Shown in pieces: positions 1-10,036 of a stretch of DNA of 64,000 nucleotides. Position numbers and translations under genes: made by a program. Every line of letters starts with the position of its first letter. The stretch's first letter is position 1. Location of the stretch: contig UBTY01000011.1 in the NCBI GenBank assembly GCA_900468535.1, positions 38,526 through 102,525 on the forward strand. Direction: 5' to 3'. The notes below the pieces were generated by a model. It did no database searches. It saw only the letters and a program-made list of their open reading frames with translations, and was not told where the DNA came from. This DNA is from Hyphomicrobiales bacterium. Its GTDB lineage: Bacteria; Pseudomonadota; Alphaproteobacteria; Rhizobiales; Rhizobiaceae.

Positions 1-202
1 TGCCTTCGCTGGCGTTCAATGCGCTTGTGACACTGTCGAGCGAATTCAACAATTGGTTGAGTCCGTCCATGACGGACAGGAGCACCGATCCACCTTCGAG
101 AAAGCGTTCCTCGACCTGGATACGTGCTGCTTCCAACGTGTCGCTGACGCCGGATCCGGAGATCTCGAATGCGCCTATTGCCGATGCCGCCCCGTTTGTC
201 AC
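1..202 (-). CDS. Partial unrecognised protein, N-terminal part, divergent from che operon
   Basis: An open frame runs from a GTG at 202 off the left edge of the window. The GTG is preceded by AAAGGA at a good distance, and a TAA lies in frame just upstream, which fixes the start region. The 67 visible residues (beginning MTNGAASAIGAFEISGSG, later helix-forming, with LSVMDGLNQLLNSLDSV) look amphipathic and possibly coiled-coil. I do not recognise a family. It is divergent from the chemosensory operon, so a linked role is possible but only an inference. Confidence 0.55.
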   Translation of the reverse strand, partial: MTNGAASAIGAFEISGSGVSDTLEAARIQVEERFLEGGSVLLSVMDGLNQLLNSLDSVTSALNASEG

Positions 203-546
203 TTTATTTCCTTTACCTATAAGTCTGGCAGGTTGGGGACTATTTCTACGGGAGTGGATGGAAACGGGAGGTAAACATTCCGGACTCGCCTGCGTTGTGA
301 TTAACGGAGCGTGAAAAAGTGCCCGCACATGGCCATCCGACGCGTGTCTGTTGAATCAAGATATTGGTTTTAAATCACTTTTTATAAGTTGAGCGACGTT
401 CACTATAATTTCTCCCGGGTGAGAATTCAGGGAGTCGAGACTCGTCGTAATTGCATTCCGACACAACCGGACTTTACTCCCCGTTAAGCCTATCGTGAGA
501 TTCGTCTTTGGGTCAAAAAAGTATTTCTCCGTCCCAGGAGGCTGAG
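203..546. other. Intergenic control region of the chemosensory operon
   Basis: This 344-base stretch separates the divergent partial gene from the che operon. It is AT-rich at 360-410, holds a TATAAT (404-409) and a short dyad GAGTC-GA-GACTC (432-443). I see no convincing gene in it. Confidence 0.6.
381..409 (+). promoter_or_regulatory. Candidate promoter of the che operon
   Basis: A perfect -10 TATAAT lies at 404-409 with a weak -35-like TTTATA at 381-386 (17-base spacing). It would give a leader of about 130 bases before the STAS gene. Inferred from sequence only. Confidence 0.4.
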
Positions 547-876
547 TTGAGTGCGAGTGGCCAGTATCGGCAACATATTTCTCTGCCTGACATCCTAAGC
601 ATTAGGAATATCTCAGAGTTAACCCAAAAAATTACTGAGTCATTGCAAAGTAATGATTCCGTTTTTCTTGATGTAGGCGAAAACGCAGAAGCAGATCTGA
701 GTTTCGTTCAGCTTGTCGAATCCGCGCGTCGGTTCGCCAAAGCGAGCGGCAAGACGATCGCGCTCGCTTCCCCCGCCGGGGGACACGTCCTGAAAGTTCT
801 CGAACGCGCGGGCTTCGTCGAAGCCTTCAATCGCGAAGACGCACAGTTCTGGTTGCATAAAGAGGTCATGCCATGA
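547..876 (+). CDS. STAS-domain protein of the chemosensory operon
   Basis: A 109-residue single-domain STAS protein (anti-sigma-factor-antagonist fold), the type found at the head of several chemosensory clusters. It shows the N-terminal strand, the loop VFLDVGENAEADLSFVQLV and the later strand TIALASPAGGHVLKVLERAG. The usual phosphorylatable serine of the D-S-G loop is not evident; the loop reads ENAEADLSF, so a phospho-switch is uncertain. I place the start at TTG 547 because AGGAGG (536-541) lies five bases before it; a longer frame could begin at TTG 508. The stop overlaps the cheY start as ATGA, implying translational coupling. Confidence 0.8.
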   Translation: MSASGQYRQHISLPDILSIRNISELTQKITESLQSNDSVFLDVGENAEADLSFVQLVESARRFAKASGKTIALASPAGGHVLKVLERAGFVEAFNREDAQFWLHKEVMP

Positions 877-1241
877 GCGCCAATATTCTGACTGTCGATG
901 ACTCGGCAAGCATCCGTCTGACCACCAAGGTCACGTTGAGCAATGCCGGCTATACGGTAACTGAGGCGGTTAACGGCGCCGAAGGTCTTGCGACGGCAAA
1001 GTCCGCGCACTTCGACCTGATTGTTACCGATCTCAACATGCCCGTTATGGACGGCCTGACGATGATCGAGGAGCTGCGCAAGCTTCCGACGCATACGGGC
1101 GTGCCGATCATCTTCCTGACCACGGAGTCGGATGCCGACCTCAAGGCGCGCGCCAAGGCCGCCGGCGCAACCGGCTGGCTGACGAAGCCCTTCGATCCTG
1201 AAAATCTGGTCAAGATCGTCAAGAAGGTTCTCGGCAGATGA
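873..1241 (+). CDS. cheY: CheY-type single-domain response regulator
   Basis: A 122-residue receiver domain with no output domain. The acidic pair D9-D10, the phospho-acceptor D53 (in VTDLNMPVMDG), the conserved Thr in FLTTES and the Lys in LTKPF are all present, so it should be phosphorylated by the CheA next door. It overlaps the STAS gene by four bases and its end overlaps the cheA start by four bases. Whether its target is a flagellar motor or another output cannot be told from the sequence. Confidence 0.93.
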   Translation: MSANILTVDDSASIRLTTKVTLSNAGYTVTEAVNGAEGLATAKSAHFDLIVTDLNMPVMDGLTMIEELRKLPTHTGVPIIFLTTESDADLKARAKAAGATGWLTKPFDPENLVKIVKKVLGR

Positions 1242-3280
1242 GCTCTCTCGACCCGGTAGCCGTGTTTCGCACCGAGGCTGCGGAATGCCTCGAAACGATC
1301 GAGGCCGGTCTCCTCGACCTTACGCATCAGCTCGACGACAAGGACCTGGTCGACGCGGTATTTCGCGGCCTCCACACGCTGAAGGGCTCGGGCTCCATGT
1401 TCGGGTTCGATGCGCTCGCTGCATTTACCCATCATTGCGAAACGGCATTTGATCGTGTCCGCAAGGGCGAAGTGCCGGCGACGGCGGAACTGGTCGCGGC
1501 CGTGCTTGCCGCGCAGGACCATATGCGTGCGCTGGTCGACCGGCCCGATGCCGATCACGGCGATACCGGGCACAAGCTTCTGGCCCAGTTGCAGGCAGCC
1601 GTCGGTGAGAACGCTCATGCACCGGCCGTTGCGGCAGTCGCCGCACCCGTTGCTGCCGCACCGGCAAAAAAGACGACGACATGGCGGATCCGCTTCAGCC
1701 TGCCCTCGAACGCAATGGCGAACGGAACCAATCCATTGGGTCTGCTCGATGAACTGCGCGATCTCGGCGAATGCAGCATCCGTGCGAATACGGCGGCCAT
1801 TCCTCCACTCGACGAGCTTGTTCCGACCGAGCTCTATGTCTCCTGGGACGTGCTGCTGACCAGCGAACAGGATCGCTCGGCGATCGATGACGTCTTCATC
1901 TTCGTGATGGACGACATGGAACTCGACGTACAGGAAGTCGCGGCTCCATCCGCGCAGAGCGCTGAACAGGCTGCGCCCGTTGTTGCCGCCCCCGCAGCGG
2001 CTCTGCCCGTCGCACCGCCGGCTTCAAAGCCGGAGTTCAAGCCGGTCGAAGCCGTTCCCGCCAAGAAGGAAGCGGCTGCGGTCGCCGATCACCGCCAGGC
2101 AAAGGCGACCGAAAACGTTCGCGTTCCGGCTGAGCGGCTGGACGAGCTGATGGATCGCGTCGGCGAACTCGTCATTGCGCAGTCACGTCTGAGCCAATTG
2201 GCGAGCGCCAGCGCGGATATCGCCCTTCGCTCCGTTTCCGAAGAAATCGAACGCCTTTCAGGCGAATTGCGCGACACGATGATGGTGCTCCGCATGGTGC
2301 CGGTCGCGACGCTGTTCTCGCGCTTCCGCCGCCTCGTGCATGATCTCGCCCGCGAAACCGGCAAGGTCATCGAGCTGGTTACCGAAGGTGAAAGCACCGA
2401 GGTCGACAAGACCGTGATCGAACGCCTTGCCGATCCGCTGGTGCATCTCGTGCGCAACTCCATCGACCACGGGCTTGAGACACCGCAGGATCGTCTCTCA
2501 TCCGGCAAGCCGGAGGCTGGCACCGTTACGCTGTCGGCCCGTCAGGCGGGTGGCGAGGTGATCATCTCGATCAAGGATGATGGCCGCGGCATCAACCGGG
2601 AGCGGGTCCGTGCCAAGGCGGAATCGTCTGGTCTGATCGCGCCCGGTCAGCCGCTGTCCGACTCCGAGCTGCTGCAACTGATCTTTGCACCGGGTTTTTC
2701 GACCGCCGCGCAGATTACCAATCTCTCCGGCCGCGGCGTCGGCATGGATGTGGTGAAGAAAACCGTCGAGGCGCTGCGTGGCGCCATCGATATCGAAAGT
2801 GTTCCAGGGGAAGGTTCCGAGGTTTCCCTGCGCATTCCGCTGACGCTCGCCATCATCGATGGCCTGCTCGTTCGTGTTGGTTCCGGCCGGTACGTCATCC
2901 CGCTCTCCGCGGTGGAGGAATGCCTGGAGCTCTCGCTGGAAGAAGACCTGCGTTCGCGCGGTCGCAGCTTCATCTCGCTGCGCGACAGCCTGGTTCCGTT
3001 CCTGCGTCTGCGGGATCTCTTCCGGACCGGCACCAAGCCTGATGTGCACCAGAAGGTCGTCGTCATCTCGACGGGCACCGAGCGTGTGGGTCTCGTCGTC
3101 GATCAGATCATCGGTGACCACCAGACGGTCATCAAATCGATGTCGAAGCTGCACAACGACGTCGCGACCTTCTCCGGCGCGACCATTCTCGGCGACGGCA
3201 GCGTCGCTCTCATTCTCGACGTCGGCCATCTCGTGGCCGCCGGTCAGCAACAGGAAACACAGATGCGGGTGGCAGGATGA
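1238..3280 (+). CDS. cheA: Chemotaxis histidine kinase CheA
   Basis: A 680-residue hybrid of the standard CheA domains. The HPt domain carries the phospho-His H46 in LHTLKGSGSMFGF. A P2-like segment follows at about 150-230 after an Ala/Pro linker, and a second Ala/Pro/Lys linker leads to the P3 dimerisation helices (about 290-360). The ATPase part has the N box LVRNSIDHGLE near 405, G1 DDGRGI near 447 and G2 GRGVGMDVV near 498. A CheW-like P5 domain ends the protein. All catalytic motifs look intact. It autophosphorylates in response to the receptors and passes phosphate to CheY and CheB. Confidence 0.96.
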   Translation: MSSLDPVAVFRTEAAECLETIEAGLLDLTHQLDDKDLVDAVFRGLHTLKGSGSMFGFDALAAFTHHCETAFDRVRKGEVPATAELVAAVLAAQDHMRALVDRPDADHGDTGHKLLAQLQAAVGENAHAPAVAAVAAPVAAAPAKKTTTWRIRFSLPSNAMANGTNPLGLLDELRDLGECSIRANTAAIPPLDELVPTELYVSWDVLLTSEQDRSAIDDVFIFVMDDMELDVQEVAAPSAQSAEQAAPVVAAPAAALPVAPPASKPEFKPVEAVPAKKEAAAVADHRQAKATENVRVPAERLDELMDRVGELVIAQSRLSQLASASADIALRSVSEEIERLSGELRDTMMVLRMVPVATLFSRFRRLVHDLARETGKVIELVTEGESTEVDKTVIERLADPLVHLVRNSIDHGLETPQDRLSSGKPEAGTVTLSARQAGGEVIISIKDDGRGINRERVRAKAESSGLIAPGQPLSDSELLQLIFAPGFSTAAQITNLSGRGVGMDVVKKTVEALRGAIDIESVPGEGSEVSLRIPLTLAIIDGLLVRVGSGRYVIPLSAVEECLELSLEEDLRSRGRSFISLRDSLVPFLRLRDLFRTGTKPDVHQKVVVISTGTERVGLVVDQIIGDHQTVIKSMSKLHNDVATFSGATILGDGSVALILDVGHLVAAGQQQETQMRVAG

Positions 3281-3780
3281 GCGCGGTAGCTGAAAGACTG
3301 GATCACCATTGGGACTACGCCGACGAGGTCGAGGTCCTGACCTTCGACATGAACGGCGAGACCTTCGCGCTGGAAGCCGTCATCGTCCAGGAAATCCTTG
3401 ACCTGCTGCCGGAAACGGCGGTCCCCGGTGCACAGCCATTTGTCGCCAGCGTCATCAATTTCCGCGGCAAGGTCATTCCGCTGGCCGATCTGCGGCTCGC
3501 CTTCGGCATGGAGGCAACCGAGGCAACCATCGACAGCCGTATCATCGTGATCGAGATCGATCTCGAGGGCGAAGCGACACTCGTCGGACTTCGAACCGAC
3601 AAGGTCAATGAGGTGACGACGCTCTCCAAGACGGCGAGCGAGCCACCACCAAGCGTCGGCATGCGCTGGCGAGCCGACTACATCAACTGCCTCGTCAAGC
3701 GGGGGGGCGAGTTCATCATTCTTCCTAATCTGCGGGAGATTTTCTCAGCACGTCACGAAGCATCGGGTTCCGCCACCTGA
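3277..3780 (+). CDS. cheW: Chemotaxis coupling protein CheW (first copy)
   Basis: A 167-residue CheW-domain protein linking receptors to CheA. It has the characteristic [21 protein letters not shown] start, the [15 protein letters not shown] segment and the C-terminal IILPNLREI strand. The ATG overlaps the cheA stop. It has an N-terminal extension of about 17 residues that the second CheW of the operon lacks; having two different CheWs may let each serve a different receptor. Confidence 0.93.
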   Translation: MSAVAERLDHHWDYADEVEVLTFDMNGETFALEAVIVQEILDLLPETAVPGAQPFVASVINFRGKVIPLADLRLAFGMEATEATIDSRIIVIEIDLEGEATLVGLRTDKVNEVTTLSKTASEPPPSVGMRWRADYINCLVKRGGEFIILPNLREIFSARHEASGSAT

Positions 3781-3808
3781 GAGGCTTCATCGAGTAAAGG
3801 GGTTAACA

Positions 3809-5506
3809 ATGCGACTGACAATCAAGACGAAGCTGGTGGCAGCCTTCAGCTTCATCATACTGATGCTGATCGGAACGTCTGCCTATTCGATCATAAGCCT
3901 GAGCGGCTTGAATGACTCTATCGGTGCGGTTCTGGCCGGGCCCGCGGCTCGCCTCGAGCTTGCACAGGAAATCAACATCGGTCAGTTGCAGGCGATCCGC
4001 CAGCAGAAGAACTTGCTGATGGCCAGGGATGCGCAGGAAATGGACGGCGCCATCACCAAGGGTGATGCCGGACGCAAGGAATTCGCGGAATCGCTCGCAG
4101 CCGTCATGAAGATCGCGACGGAGCAGGGCAAGCCGCGCTGGGAAAAGGTCGGGGAGCTCTCCAAGAAGTTCTTCGAGGCTGACGACCAGATCCGCGCCAT
4201 GATGAAGGCCGGTAACACGGAAGGTGCCGCCAACATCTCCGTCACCACGGCTCGTGCAGCGGCAAACGAAATCGACACGACACTTGCTGAAATTCTCAAG
4301 CTTGAGAAAGACCGCATGGACACGGCCGATGACGATGCCGAGGCAAGCTATCAGGCGACCCGCCTGACCATGATCATCTCCGTCGGTATTGCCTTCCTCT
4401 TCGCCGCCGTAACCGCGTTCTGGATTGCGAACAGCATCTCCAAGGGGCTTTCGCGTGCGAATGCCGCCGTTCGGGACGTCGCGGAAGGCGATCTGACGAA
4501 GACGGCCGCGATCACCAATCGCGACGAGATCGGCGAACTGCTCGGCAATGTGAACGTCATGATCGAGCGCCTTCGCGGTGTCGTTGCCGATGCGCTTTCC
4601 GCCTCGGAAAATGTCTCTGCCGGTAGCCAGGAACTCTCCGCCAGCTCGGAGCAGGTCTCGCAGGGTGCAACGGAGCAGGCTGCCTCGGCTGAAGAAGCGT
4701 CCGCCTCGATGGAAGAGATGGCCGCCAACATCAAGCAGAATGCCGACAACGCGGCTCAGACCGAAAAGATTGCCCGCCAGTCCGCCAAGGATGCTGAGGA
4801 GAGCGGTGCTGCCGTTACCCGCGCCGTCGACGCGATGCGCACGATCGCCGAGAAGATCAGCATCGTCCAGGAAATCGCTCGTCAGACCGATCTGCTGGCT
4901 CTGAACGCCGCCGTCGAAGCTGCTCGTGCCGGTGAGCACGGCAAGGGCTTTGCGGTTGTCGCTTCGGAAGTGCGCAAGCTCGCCGAACGCAGCCAGTCGG
5001 CTGCCGCTGAAATCAGCGCCATGTCTGGCGATACGGTCAAGGCAGCAAGCGACGCCGGCGACATGCTCGGCCGCTTGGTGCCGGACATTCGCAAGACCGC
5101 GGAACTGGTTTCCGAGATCAGCGCCGCCTGCCGCGAACAGGATATCGGTGCCTCGCAGATCAACGAAGCGATCCAGCAGCTCGACAAGGTGACCCAGCAG
5201 AACGCCGGTGCCTCGGAAGAAATGTCCGCGACGTCGGAAGAACTGGCTGCACAGGCTGAAGAGCTGCAGGCGTCGATCGCCTTCTTCAAGGTCGACACCG
5301 CCGGTGCCAAGGTCAGTGCCCGCAAGCCTGCCAAATCCGCGGCCAAGCCTGCTGCAACGGTCGTGCGCCGGGCACCGGTCGCCTCAACCAGCAGCAACGG
5401 CCGAGGCAGCGTCGCTGCCCAGCAGGCCCGTGTCAAAGGTTTTGCACTCGATATGTCGATGGGTGGCCCCGACGCGGGCGACGACGACTTCCGCGAGAGC
5501 GCCTAA
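3809..5506 (+). CDS. Methyl-accepting chemotaxis protein (four-helix-bundle type)
   Basis: A 565-residue transmembrane receptor: TM1 at about 10-30, a short helical periplasmic domain like 4HB_MCP (about 35-185), TM2 at about 190-210, one HAMP, then a long cytoplasmic coiled coil. The hairpin tip reads [20 protein letters not shown]. The C-terminus ends in [12 protein letters not shown] and an acidic tail, without a WxxF/W tether. AAAGGGG precedes the ATG well. Its signalling half is nearly identical, at DNA level too, to that of the next gene, pointing to duplication or gene conversion. Confidence 0.94.
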   Translation: MRLTIKTKLVAAFSFIILMLIGTSAYSIISLSGLNDSIGAVLAGPAARLELAQEINIGQLQAIRQQKNLLMARDAQEMDGAITKGDAGRKEFAESLAAVMKIATEQGKPRWEKVGELSKKFFEADDQIRAMMKAGNTEGAANISVTTARAAANEIDTTLAEILKLEKDRMDTADDDAEASYQATRLTMIISVGIAFLFAAVTAFWIANSISKGLSRANAAVRDVAEGDLTKTAAITNRDEIGELLGNVNVMIERLRGVVADALSASENVSAGSQELSASSEQVSQGATEQAASAEEASASMEEMAANIKQNADNAAQTEKIARQSAKDAEESGAAVTRAVDAMRTIAEKISIVQEIARQTDLLALNAAVEAARAGEHGKGFAVVASEVRKLAERSQSAAAEISAMSGDTVKAASDAGDMLGRLVPDIRKTAELVSEISAACREQDIGASQINEAIQQLDKVTQQNAGASEEMSATSEELAAQAEELQASIAFFKVDTAGAKVSARKPAKSAAKPAATVVRRAPVASTSSNGRGSVAAQQARVKGFALDMSMGGPDAGDDDFRESA

Positions 5507-5722
5507 TAACGAACAGGGTCGTGGCCAGGCGACTGGCCGCGCCCCATGGATGCCAACGTATGTCAACGTTGGAAGCGTGGCTGGCACCGCCATCCACTCA
5601 CGCAAGAGTAGATGTAAGGCTCTTTTTTCCTCCCGATTCCGCGTTCGGCCGGTGCTTCGCATTCGGACGTTCATCCTCCCCGGCAATTCTGCCGAAGCAT
5701 TCCCAGTCTCTGGAGTCTACTC
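5507..5722 (+). other. Structured spacer between the two tandem receptor genes
   Basis: This 216-base intercistronic spacer is unusually long for the operon. It holds a GGCCAG-GCGA-CTGGCC hairpin (5523-5538), a CCAACGT/ACGTTGG hairpin (5553-5572), and a weak AAGAG...CTCTT stem followed by a T run near 5607-5632. It may partly terminate or stabilise the transcript. No gene seen. Confidence 0.5.
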
Positions 5723-7540
5723 ATGCGCTTAACAATCAAGCTAAAGCTTGCGTTGGTTTTTGCCGCCGTCATCCTGCTCAGCGGAACGATGGCGGGCCTC
5801 GCAATCTACAATCTCTCCTCGTTGAACTCGGCTATCACGCAGATGGTCGACGAACCGATCGCCGACCTCAAGAACGTCGTCTCGCTCAGCGAGATGTTCA
5901 ACGGCACGGTTCGTGCCGAAAAGAATGCGATCCTGAACACAGAGCCGAGCGAAATCGCCGACTTCGTGAAGTCGCTGCTCAGCCGGCAGGCCGATATCCA
6001 GGCGCTGACCGAGAAGCTTGCGGGATCTGCCGATCCTGACGTGCGTAACCAGGCTGCGCAGTTCAAGTCGCTCTATGAGCAGTATGCGCCGATCCAGAAG
6101 CAGATCGCCGATCTTGCCACGCAGAACACGACGGAATCGAACGCCCATGCGACCTCGCTGACGATGCACGAAGGCCGCGACGTCATGAACAAGGCGCTCA
6201 AGGTCATGGAAGACATGACCGAGACGATCTCCGGCAATGTCAGCGAGACCGACCAGGCGACCGACCTTCAGTACGCCAACTCGCGCTTTATCCTCGTTTC
6301 CATGACCATCGTGCTGATCGTCTTCTCGCTCGGCTGCGCGACCTGGATTTCGCTTAACATTTCCCGCGGTCTGAAGCGTGCCGTCAATCTTGCCGACGCC
6401 GTTGCCATCGGTGACCTCGATCAGAACATCGAACACAAGAGCAACGACGAAATCCGCGATCTCGTCAACGCGATGTCGACGATGACCGGCAACCTGCGCA
6501 TCACCGCCGGTATTGCCAACCAGATCTCCAATGGTGATCTGACGGTTTCGCCGAAGCCGCTCTCCGACAAGGACACGCTCGGCCTCGCGCTGGAGCAGAT
6601 GGTCGAACGTCTTCGCGGTGTCGTTGCCGATGCGCTTTCGGCCGCCGAGAACGTCTCTGCCGGTAGCCAGGAGCTTTCCGCCAGCTCGGAGCAGGTCTCG
6701 CAGGGTGCAACGGAGCAGGCTGCCTCGGCTGAAGAAGCGTCCGCCGCGATGGAGGAAATGGCTTCCAACATCAAGCAGAACGCCGACAATGCCGCACAGA
6801 CGGAAAAGATCGCTCGCCAGTCCGCCAAGGACGCAGAGGCAAGCGGCGAAGCCGTTTCCCGCGCCGTCGACGCCATGCGCACGATCGCCGAGAAGATCAG
6901 CATCGTCCAGGAAATCGCTCGTCAGACCGATCTGCTGGCTCTGAACGCTGCCGTCGAAGCTGCTCGTGCCGGTGAGCACGGCAAGGGCTTTGCGGTCGTC
7001 GCTTCGGAAGTGCGCAAGCTCGCCGAACGCAGCCAGTCAGCCGCTGCCGAAATCAGCGCCATGTCTGGCGATACGGTCAAGGCAGCAAGCGATGCGGGCG
7101 ACATGCTCGGCCGTCTGGTGCCGGATATCCGCAAGACTGCGGAACTGGTTTCCGAGATCAGTGCCGCTTGCCGCGAGCAGGACATCGGTGCATCGCAGAT
7201 CAACGAAGCGATCCAGCAGCTCGACAAGGTGACCCAGCAGAACGCCGGCGCCTCGGAAGAGATGTCCGCGACGTCGGAAGAACTGGCAAGCCAGGCCGAA
7301 GAGCTGCAGACCTCCATCGCCTTCTTCAAGGTCGACATGGCCGGCAGCCGCGTAAGCCGCACTCCTGCTGCACGCGTCAGCGTTCGTAGCCCGGCTCCGG
7401 CAGCCGCTCGCAAGCCCGCTGCTGCCAAGGCACCTGCCAACACGGTCTCGGCCCAGCAGGCACGCGCCAAGGGCTTCGCACTCGACATGTCCATGGGCGG
7501 CCCGGATGACGGTGACGCCGAGTTCAAGGAAAGCGCATAA
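5723..7540 (+). CDS. Methyl-accepting chemotaxis protein (second tandem copy)
   Basis: A 605-residue receptor with TM1 at about 10-30, a helical periplasmic domain of about 155 residues unlike that of its neighbour, TM2 near 190-210, a HAMP and a second HAMP-like stretch ([17 protein letters not shown]) that explains its greater length. The cytoplasmic signalling domain from about residue 295 matches the upstream receptor almost residue for residue, including the tail [22 protein letters not shown] lies seven bases before the ATG. Different sensors joined to one signalling module suggest two inputs into the same CheA. Confidence 0.94.
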   Translation: MRLTIKLKLALVFAAVILLSGTMAGLAIYNLSSLNSAITQMVDEPIADLKNVVSLSEMFNGTVRAEKNAILNTEPSEIADFVKSLLSRQADIQALTEKLAGSADPDVRNQAAQFKSLYEQYAPIQKQIADLATQNTTESNAHATSLTMHEGRDVMNKALKVMEDMTETISGNVSETDQATDLQYANSRFILVSMTIVLIVFSLGCATWISLNISRGLKRAVNLADAVAIGDLDQNIEHKSNDEIRDLVNAMSTMTGNLRITAGIANQISNGDLTVSPKPLSDKDTLGLALEQMVERLRGVVADALSAAENVSAGSQELSASSEQVSQGATEQAASAEEASAAMEEMASNIKQNADNAAQTEKIARQSAKDAEASGEAVSRAVDAMRTIAEKISIVQEIARQTDLLALNAAVEAARAGEHGKGFAVVASEVRKLAERSQSAAAEISAMSGDTVKAASDAGDMLGRLVPDIRKTAELVSEISAACREQDIGASQINEAIQQLDKVTQQNAGASEEMSATSEELASQAEELQTSIAFFKVDMAGSRVSRTPAARVSVRSPAPAAARKPAAAKAPANTVSAQQARAKGFALDMSMGGPDDGDAEFKESA

Positions 7541-7541
7541 T

Positions 7542-8018
7542 ATGGCAACGGCATCCCTGGAAGCGCAGTTCGTCACCTTCAGCCTCGGCGATGAGACCTT
7601 CGCCGTGCCGGTAGAGGTGGTTCGGGAAATTCTCGACTATGCGGAAGCATTCAAGATTCCGAACGGTCCTGACTATCTCCTTGGCCTCCGCGACGTGCGC
7701 GGCCAGGGCGTGCCGACGATCGACCTTCGGCTGAAACTCGGCATGTCGAAGACGGTGCCCACGTCCCATACACGTGTTCTCGTTCTCGACATACCGATGG
7801 AAAGCAGGGTTCTCACGCTCGGCCTCGTTGCCGACCGTGTCTTCGAGGTCACGCCGTTCCGGCGTGACCAGATCGAGGCGGCGCCGGACATCGGCGTTCG
7901 CTGGCGCTCGGACTACATCGCCGGCGTCGTTCGTCGGGAAGGCGGGTTCGTGGTCATCGTCGACCTTGCTCGGCTGCTGTCGCGTGAAGACGCGTCGGTC
8001 CTGCAGTCGGCAGCGTGA
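7542..8018 (+). CDS. cheW: Chemotaxis coupling protein CheW (second copy)
   Basis: A 158-residue CheW (QFVTFSLGDETFAVPVEVVREIL; YLLGLRDVRGQGVPTIDLR). I use the ATG at 7542, one base after the receptor stop, with AAGGAA in the end of the receptor gene as ribosome site; a GTG 36 bases earlier would extend into the receptor gene and is less likely. Only about a third of its residues look shared with the first CheW, so it is not a recent copy. Its stop overlaps the cheR GTG. Confidence 0.92.
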   Translation: MATASLEAQFVTFSLGDETFAVPVEVVREILDYAEAFKIPNGPDYLLGLRDVRGQGVPTIDLRLKLGMSKTVPTSHTRVLVLDIPMESRVLTLGLVADRVFEVTPFRRDQIEAAPDIGVRWRSDYIAGVVRREGGFVVIVDLARLLSREDASVLQSAA

Positions 8019-8893
8019 TCGATCGTTCGGAGCATCAATCCATGAGCATGGCTGCAGCAGAAACCCAGATAGGGGATCGGATCAGCAAGCGAAATTTCGA
8101 TAAGCTTGCCCGATTCATCTACGACTACAGCGGCATCAAGATGCCGCCGACCAAACTGACGATGCTCGAAGGCCGCCTGCGGCGTCGCCTTCGGGCAACC
8201 AATCACGCGACTTTCGACGACTATTGCGATTTCCTGTTCCACGAGGACGGGCTCGAGCATGAGACCGTCTATCTGATCGATGCGGTGACCACGAACAAGA
8301 CGGACTTCTTCCGGGAGGCCCGCCACTTCGACTATATGCAGCAGACGGCGTTGCCGACGCTGGCCGGGAACGGCGTCCGTATCATCCGGACGTGGAGCTC
8401 GGCGTGCTCCACGGGTGCCGAGCCTTACACGATGGCGATGGTGCTTGAGGAGTTCGCCGGCGCGCGCAACGACGTCGACTACACGATACTCGCAACCGAT
8501 CTCAGCACCGACGTGTTGAACGCCGCCCGCCTCGGCATCTACGCCGAAGACATGATCCAGCCGGTGCCGCGCGACATGCAGCGCAAGTACGTCATGGTTC
8601 CCAAAAGCCCGACGCGTCGCGAGGTCCGGATTTCGCCGTTCCTGCGCAGCAGGGTCGGTTTTGCCCGGATGAACCTGATGGACGAGAGCTATCCGGTCGG
8701 CGAAGCGATGCACATCATCTTCTGCCGCAATGTGCTGATCTACTTCGACAAGCCGACGCAGGCGGGCGTGCTCAAGCGATTGTGCGATCGTCTCGCCGTC
8801 GGCGGCTACCTGTTCATCGGTCACTCCGAGTCCATCGCCGGAATCGACCTGCCGCTGAAGCAGGTTTCCAACACCGTGTTCCAGCGCACTTAA
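8015..8893 (+). CDS. cheR: Chemoreceptor methyltransferase CheR
   Basis: A 292-residue S-adenosylmethionine-dependent glutamate methyltransferase. It has the helical N-terminal domain with RRLRRRL-type basic helix (LEGRLRRRLRA), the SAM motif WSSACSTGAEPYTMAM, and the IIFCRNVLIYFDK and GHSES segments. The GTG start overlaps the cheW stop (GTGA); an ATG at 8042 is an alternative that would remove nine residues. It methylates the receptors of this operon, opposed by CheB. Confidence 0.93.
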   Translation: MIDRSEHQSMSMAAAETQIGDRISKRNFDKLARFIYDYSGIKMPPTKLTMLEGRLRRRLRATNHATFDDYCDFLFHEDGLEHETVYLIDAVTTNKTDFFREARHFDYMQQTALPTLAGNGVRIIRTWSSACSTGAEPYTMAMVLEEFAGARNDVDYTILATDLSTDVLNAARLGIYAEDMIQPVPRDMQRKYVMVPKSPTRREVRISPFLRSRVGFARMNLMDESYPVGEAMHIIFCRNVLIYFDKPTQAGVLKRLCDRLAVGGYLFIGHSESIAGIDLPLKQVSNTVFQRT

Positions 8894-8905
8894 GTAAGGT
8901 TGCCT

Positions 8906-10000
8906 ATGGGCAAGAAGATACGCGTTCTGATCATCGATGACTCCGCCAGCGTTCGCCACACACTCGTCCGCGTGCTGCAGGAGGATCCCGAAATCGAAGT
9001 CATGGGGGTGGCAACCGACCCCTTCATGGCAGCCAAGAAAATCCAGGAGGAAATTCCCGACGTCATCACGCTCGACGTCGAGATGCCGAGGATGGATGGC
9101 ATAACCTTCCTGCGCAAGCTGATGTCGCAGCGGCCGATCCCTGTCGTCATGTGTTCGTCGCTGACCGAGGCAGGGTCCGAGACGCTGCTGCAGGCCTTGG
9201 AGGCGGGCGCCGTCGACGTCATCCTGAAATCGAAGATCGGCGCTGCCGACAGTCTCGCCGACGATGCCGTGCGAATCCGTGAAGTGGTCAAGAGCGCATC
9301 CCATGCGCGTCTCGGCAACATGCGACGGGCGACGAGCGGCCTGAGGCCGGGCAGGGAAGCGCCGCCGCAGAAACTGACGGCGGATGCGATGCTACCACCG
9401 CCGACCGGACGGGCAATGGCGAAGACCACGGAAATGGTCGTCTGCGTCGGAGCCTCGACGGGTGGCACGGAGGCGCTGCGCGAATTCCTCGAAGCGCTGC
9501 CGGCCAATGCGCCGGGGATGGTCATCGTCCAGCACATGCCGGAGAAATTCACCGCCGCCTTCGCGAAGCGGCTGAACGGTCTCTGCGAGGTCGAAGTGAA
9601 GGAAGCCGTGGATGGCGATCCCGTGCTGCGTGGCCATGTGCTGATCGCGCCCGGTGACAAGCACATGCTGCTCGAAAGGCAGGGCGCCCGGTATCACGTC
9701 TCGGTCAAGCAGGGGCCGCTGGTTTCGCGGCATCGTCCTTCCGTCGACGTGCTCTTCCGTTCGGCTGCGCGCAGCGCCGGTTCGAACGCGATGGGCATCA
9801 TCATGACCGGGATGGGCGACGACGGTGCCAAGGGGATGCTGGAGATGCATCAGGCTGGTGCCTATACCGTCGCGCAAGACGAGGCGACGTCGGTCGTCTT
9901 CGGGATGCCGAAAGAGGCGATCGCCAAGGGTGGGGTGGATCGGATCCTGCCGCTCGATCAGATCGCCCGGGAAGTCCTCATTACGCAGCAGAAGTTCTGA
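8906..10000 (+). CDS. cheB: Chemoreceptor methylesterase / response regulator CheB
   Basis: A 364-residue protein: receiver domain (phospho-Asp in [11 protein letters not shown], near residue 56), linker of about 60 residues, then the CheB esterase domain. The catalytic triad is visible as Ser in [10 protein letters not shown], His in VQHMPEKFT and Asp in [13 protein letters not shown] start at ATG 8906; a TTG two codons earlier is possible. It is the last gene of the operon and is followed by a strong hairpin. Confidence 0.95.
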   Translation: MGKKIRVLIIDDSASVRHTLVRVLQEDPEIEVMGVATDPFMAAKKIQEEIPDVITLDVEMPRMDGITFLRKLMSQRPIPVVMCSSLTEAGSETLLQALEAGAVDVILKSKIGAADSLADDAVRIREVVKSASHARLGNMRRATSGLRPGREAPPQKLTADAMLPPPTGRAMAKTTEMVVCVGASTGGTEALREFLEALPANAPGMVIVQHMPEKFTAAFAKRLNGLCEVEVKEAVDGDPVLRGHVLIAPGDKHMLLERQGARYHVSVKQGPLVSRHRPSVDVLFRSAARSAGSNAMGIIMTGMGDDGAKGMLEMHQAGAYTVAQDEATSVVFGMPKEAIAKGGVDRILPLDQIAREVLITQQKF

Positions 10001-10004
10001 AAAG

Positions 10005-10030
10005 ATGCCGGCGGCGCGAGCCGCCGGCAT
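10005..10030. terminator. Bidirectional terminator between cheB and the SDR gene
   Basis: An 11-bp perfect stem ATGCCGGCGGC with a GCGA loop lies between the convergent genes. On the minus strand it is followed by CTTTTC, on the plus strand by only a weak T stretch. Confidence 0.7.
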
Positions 10031-10036
10031 TCCGTC

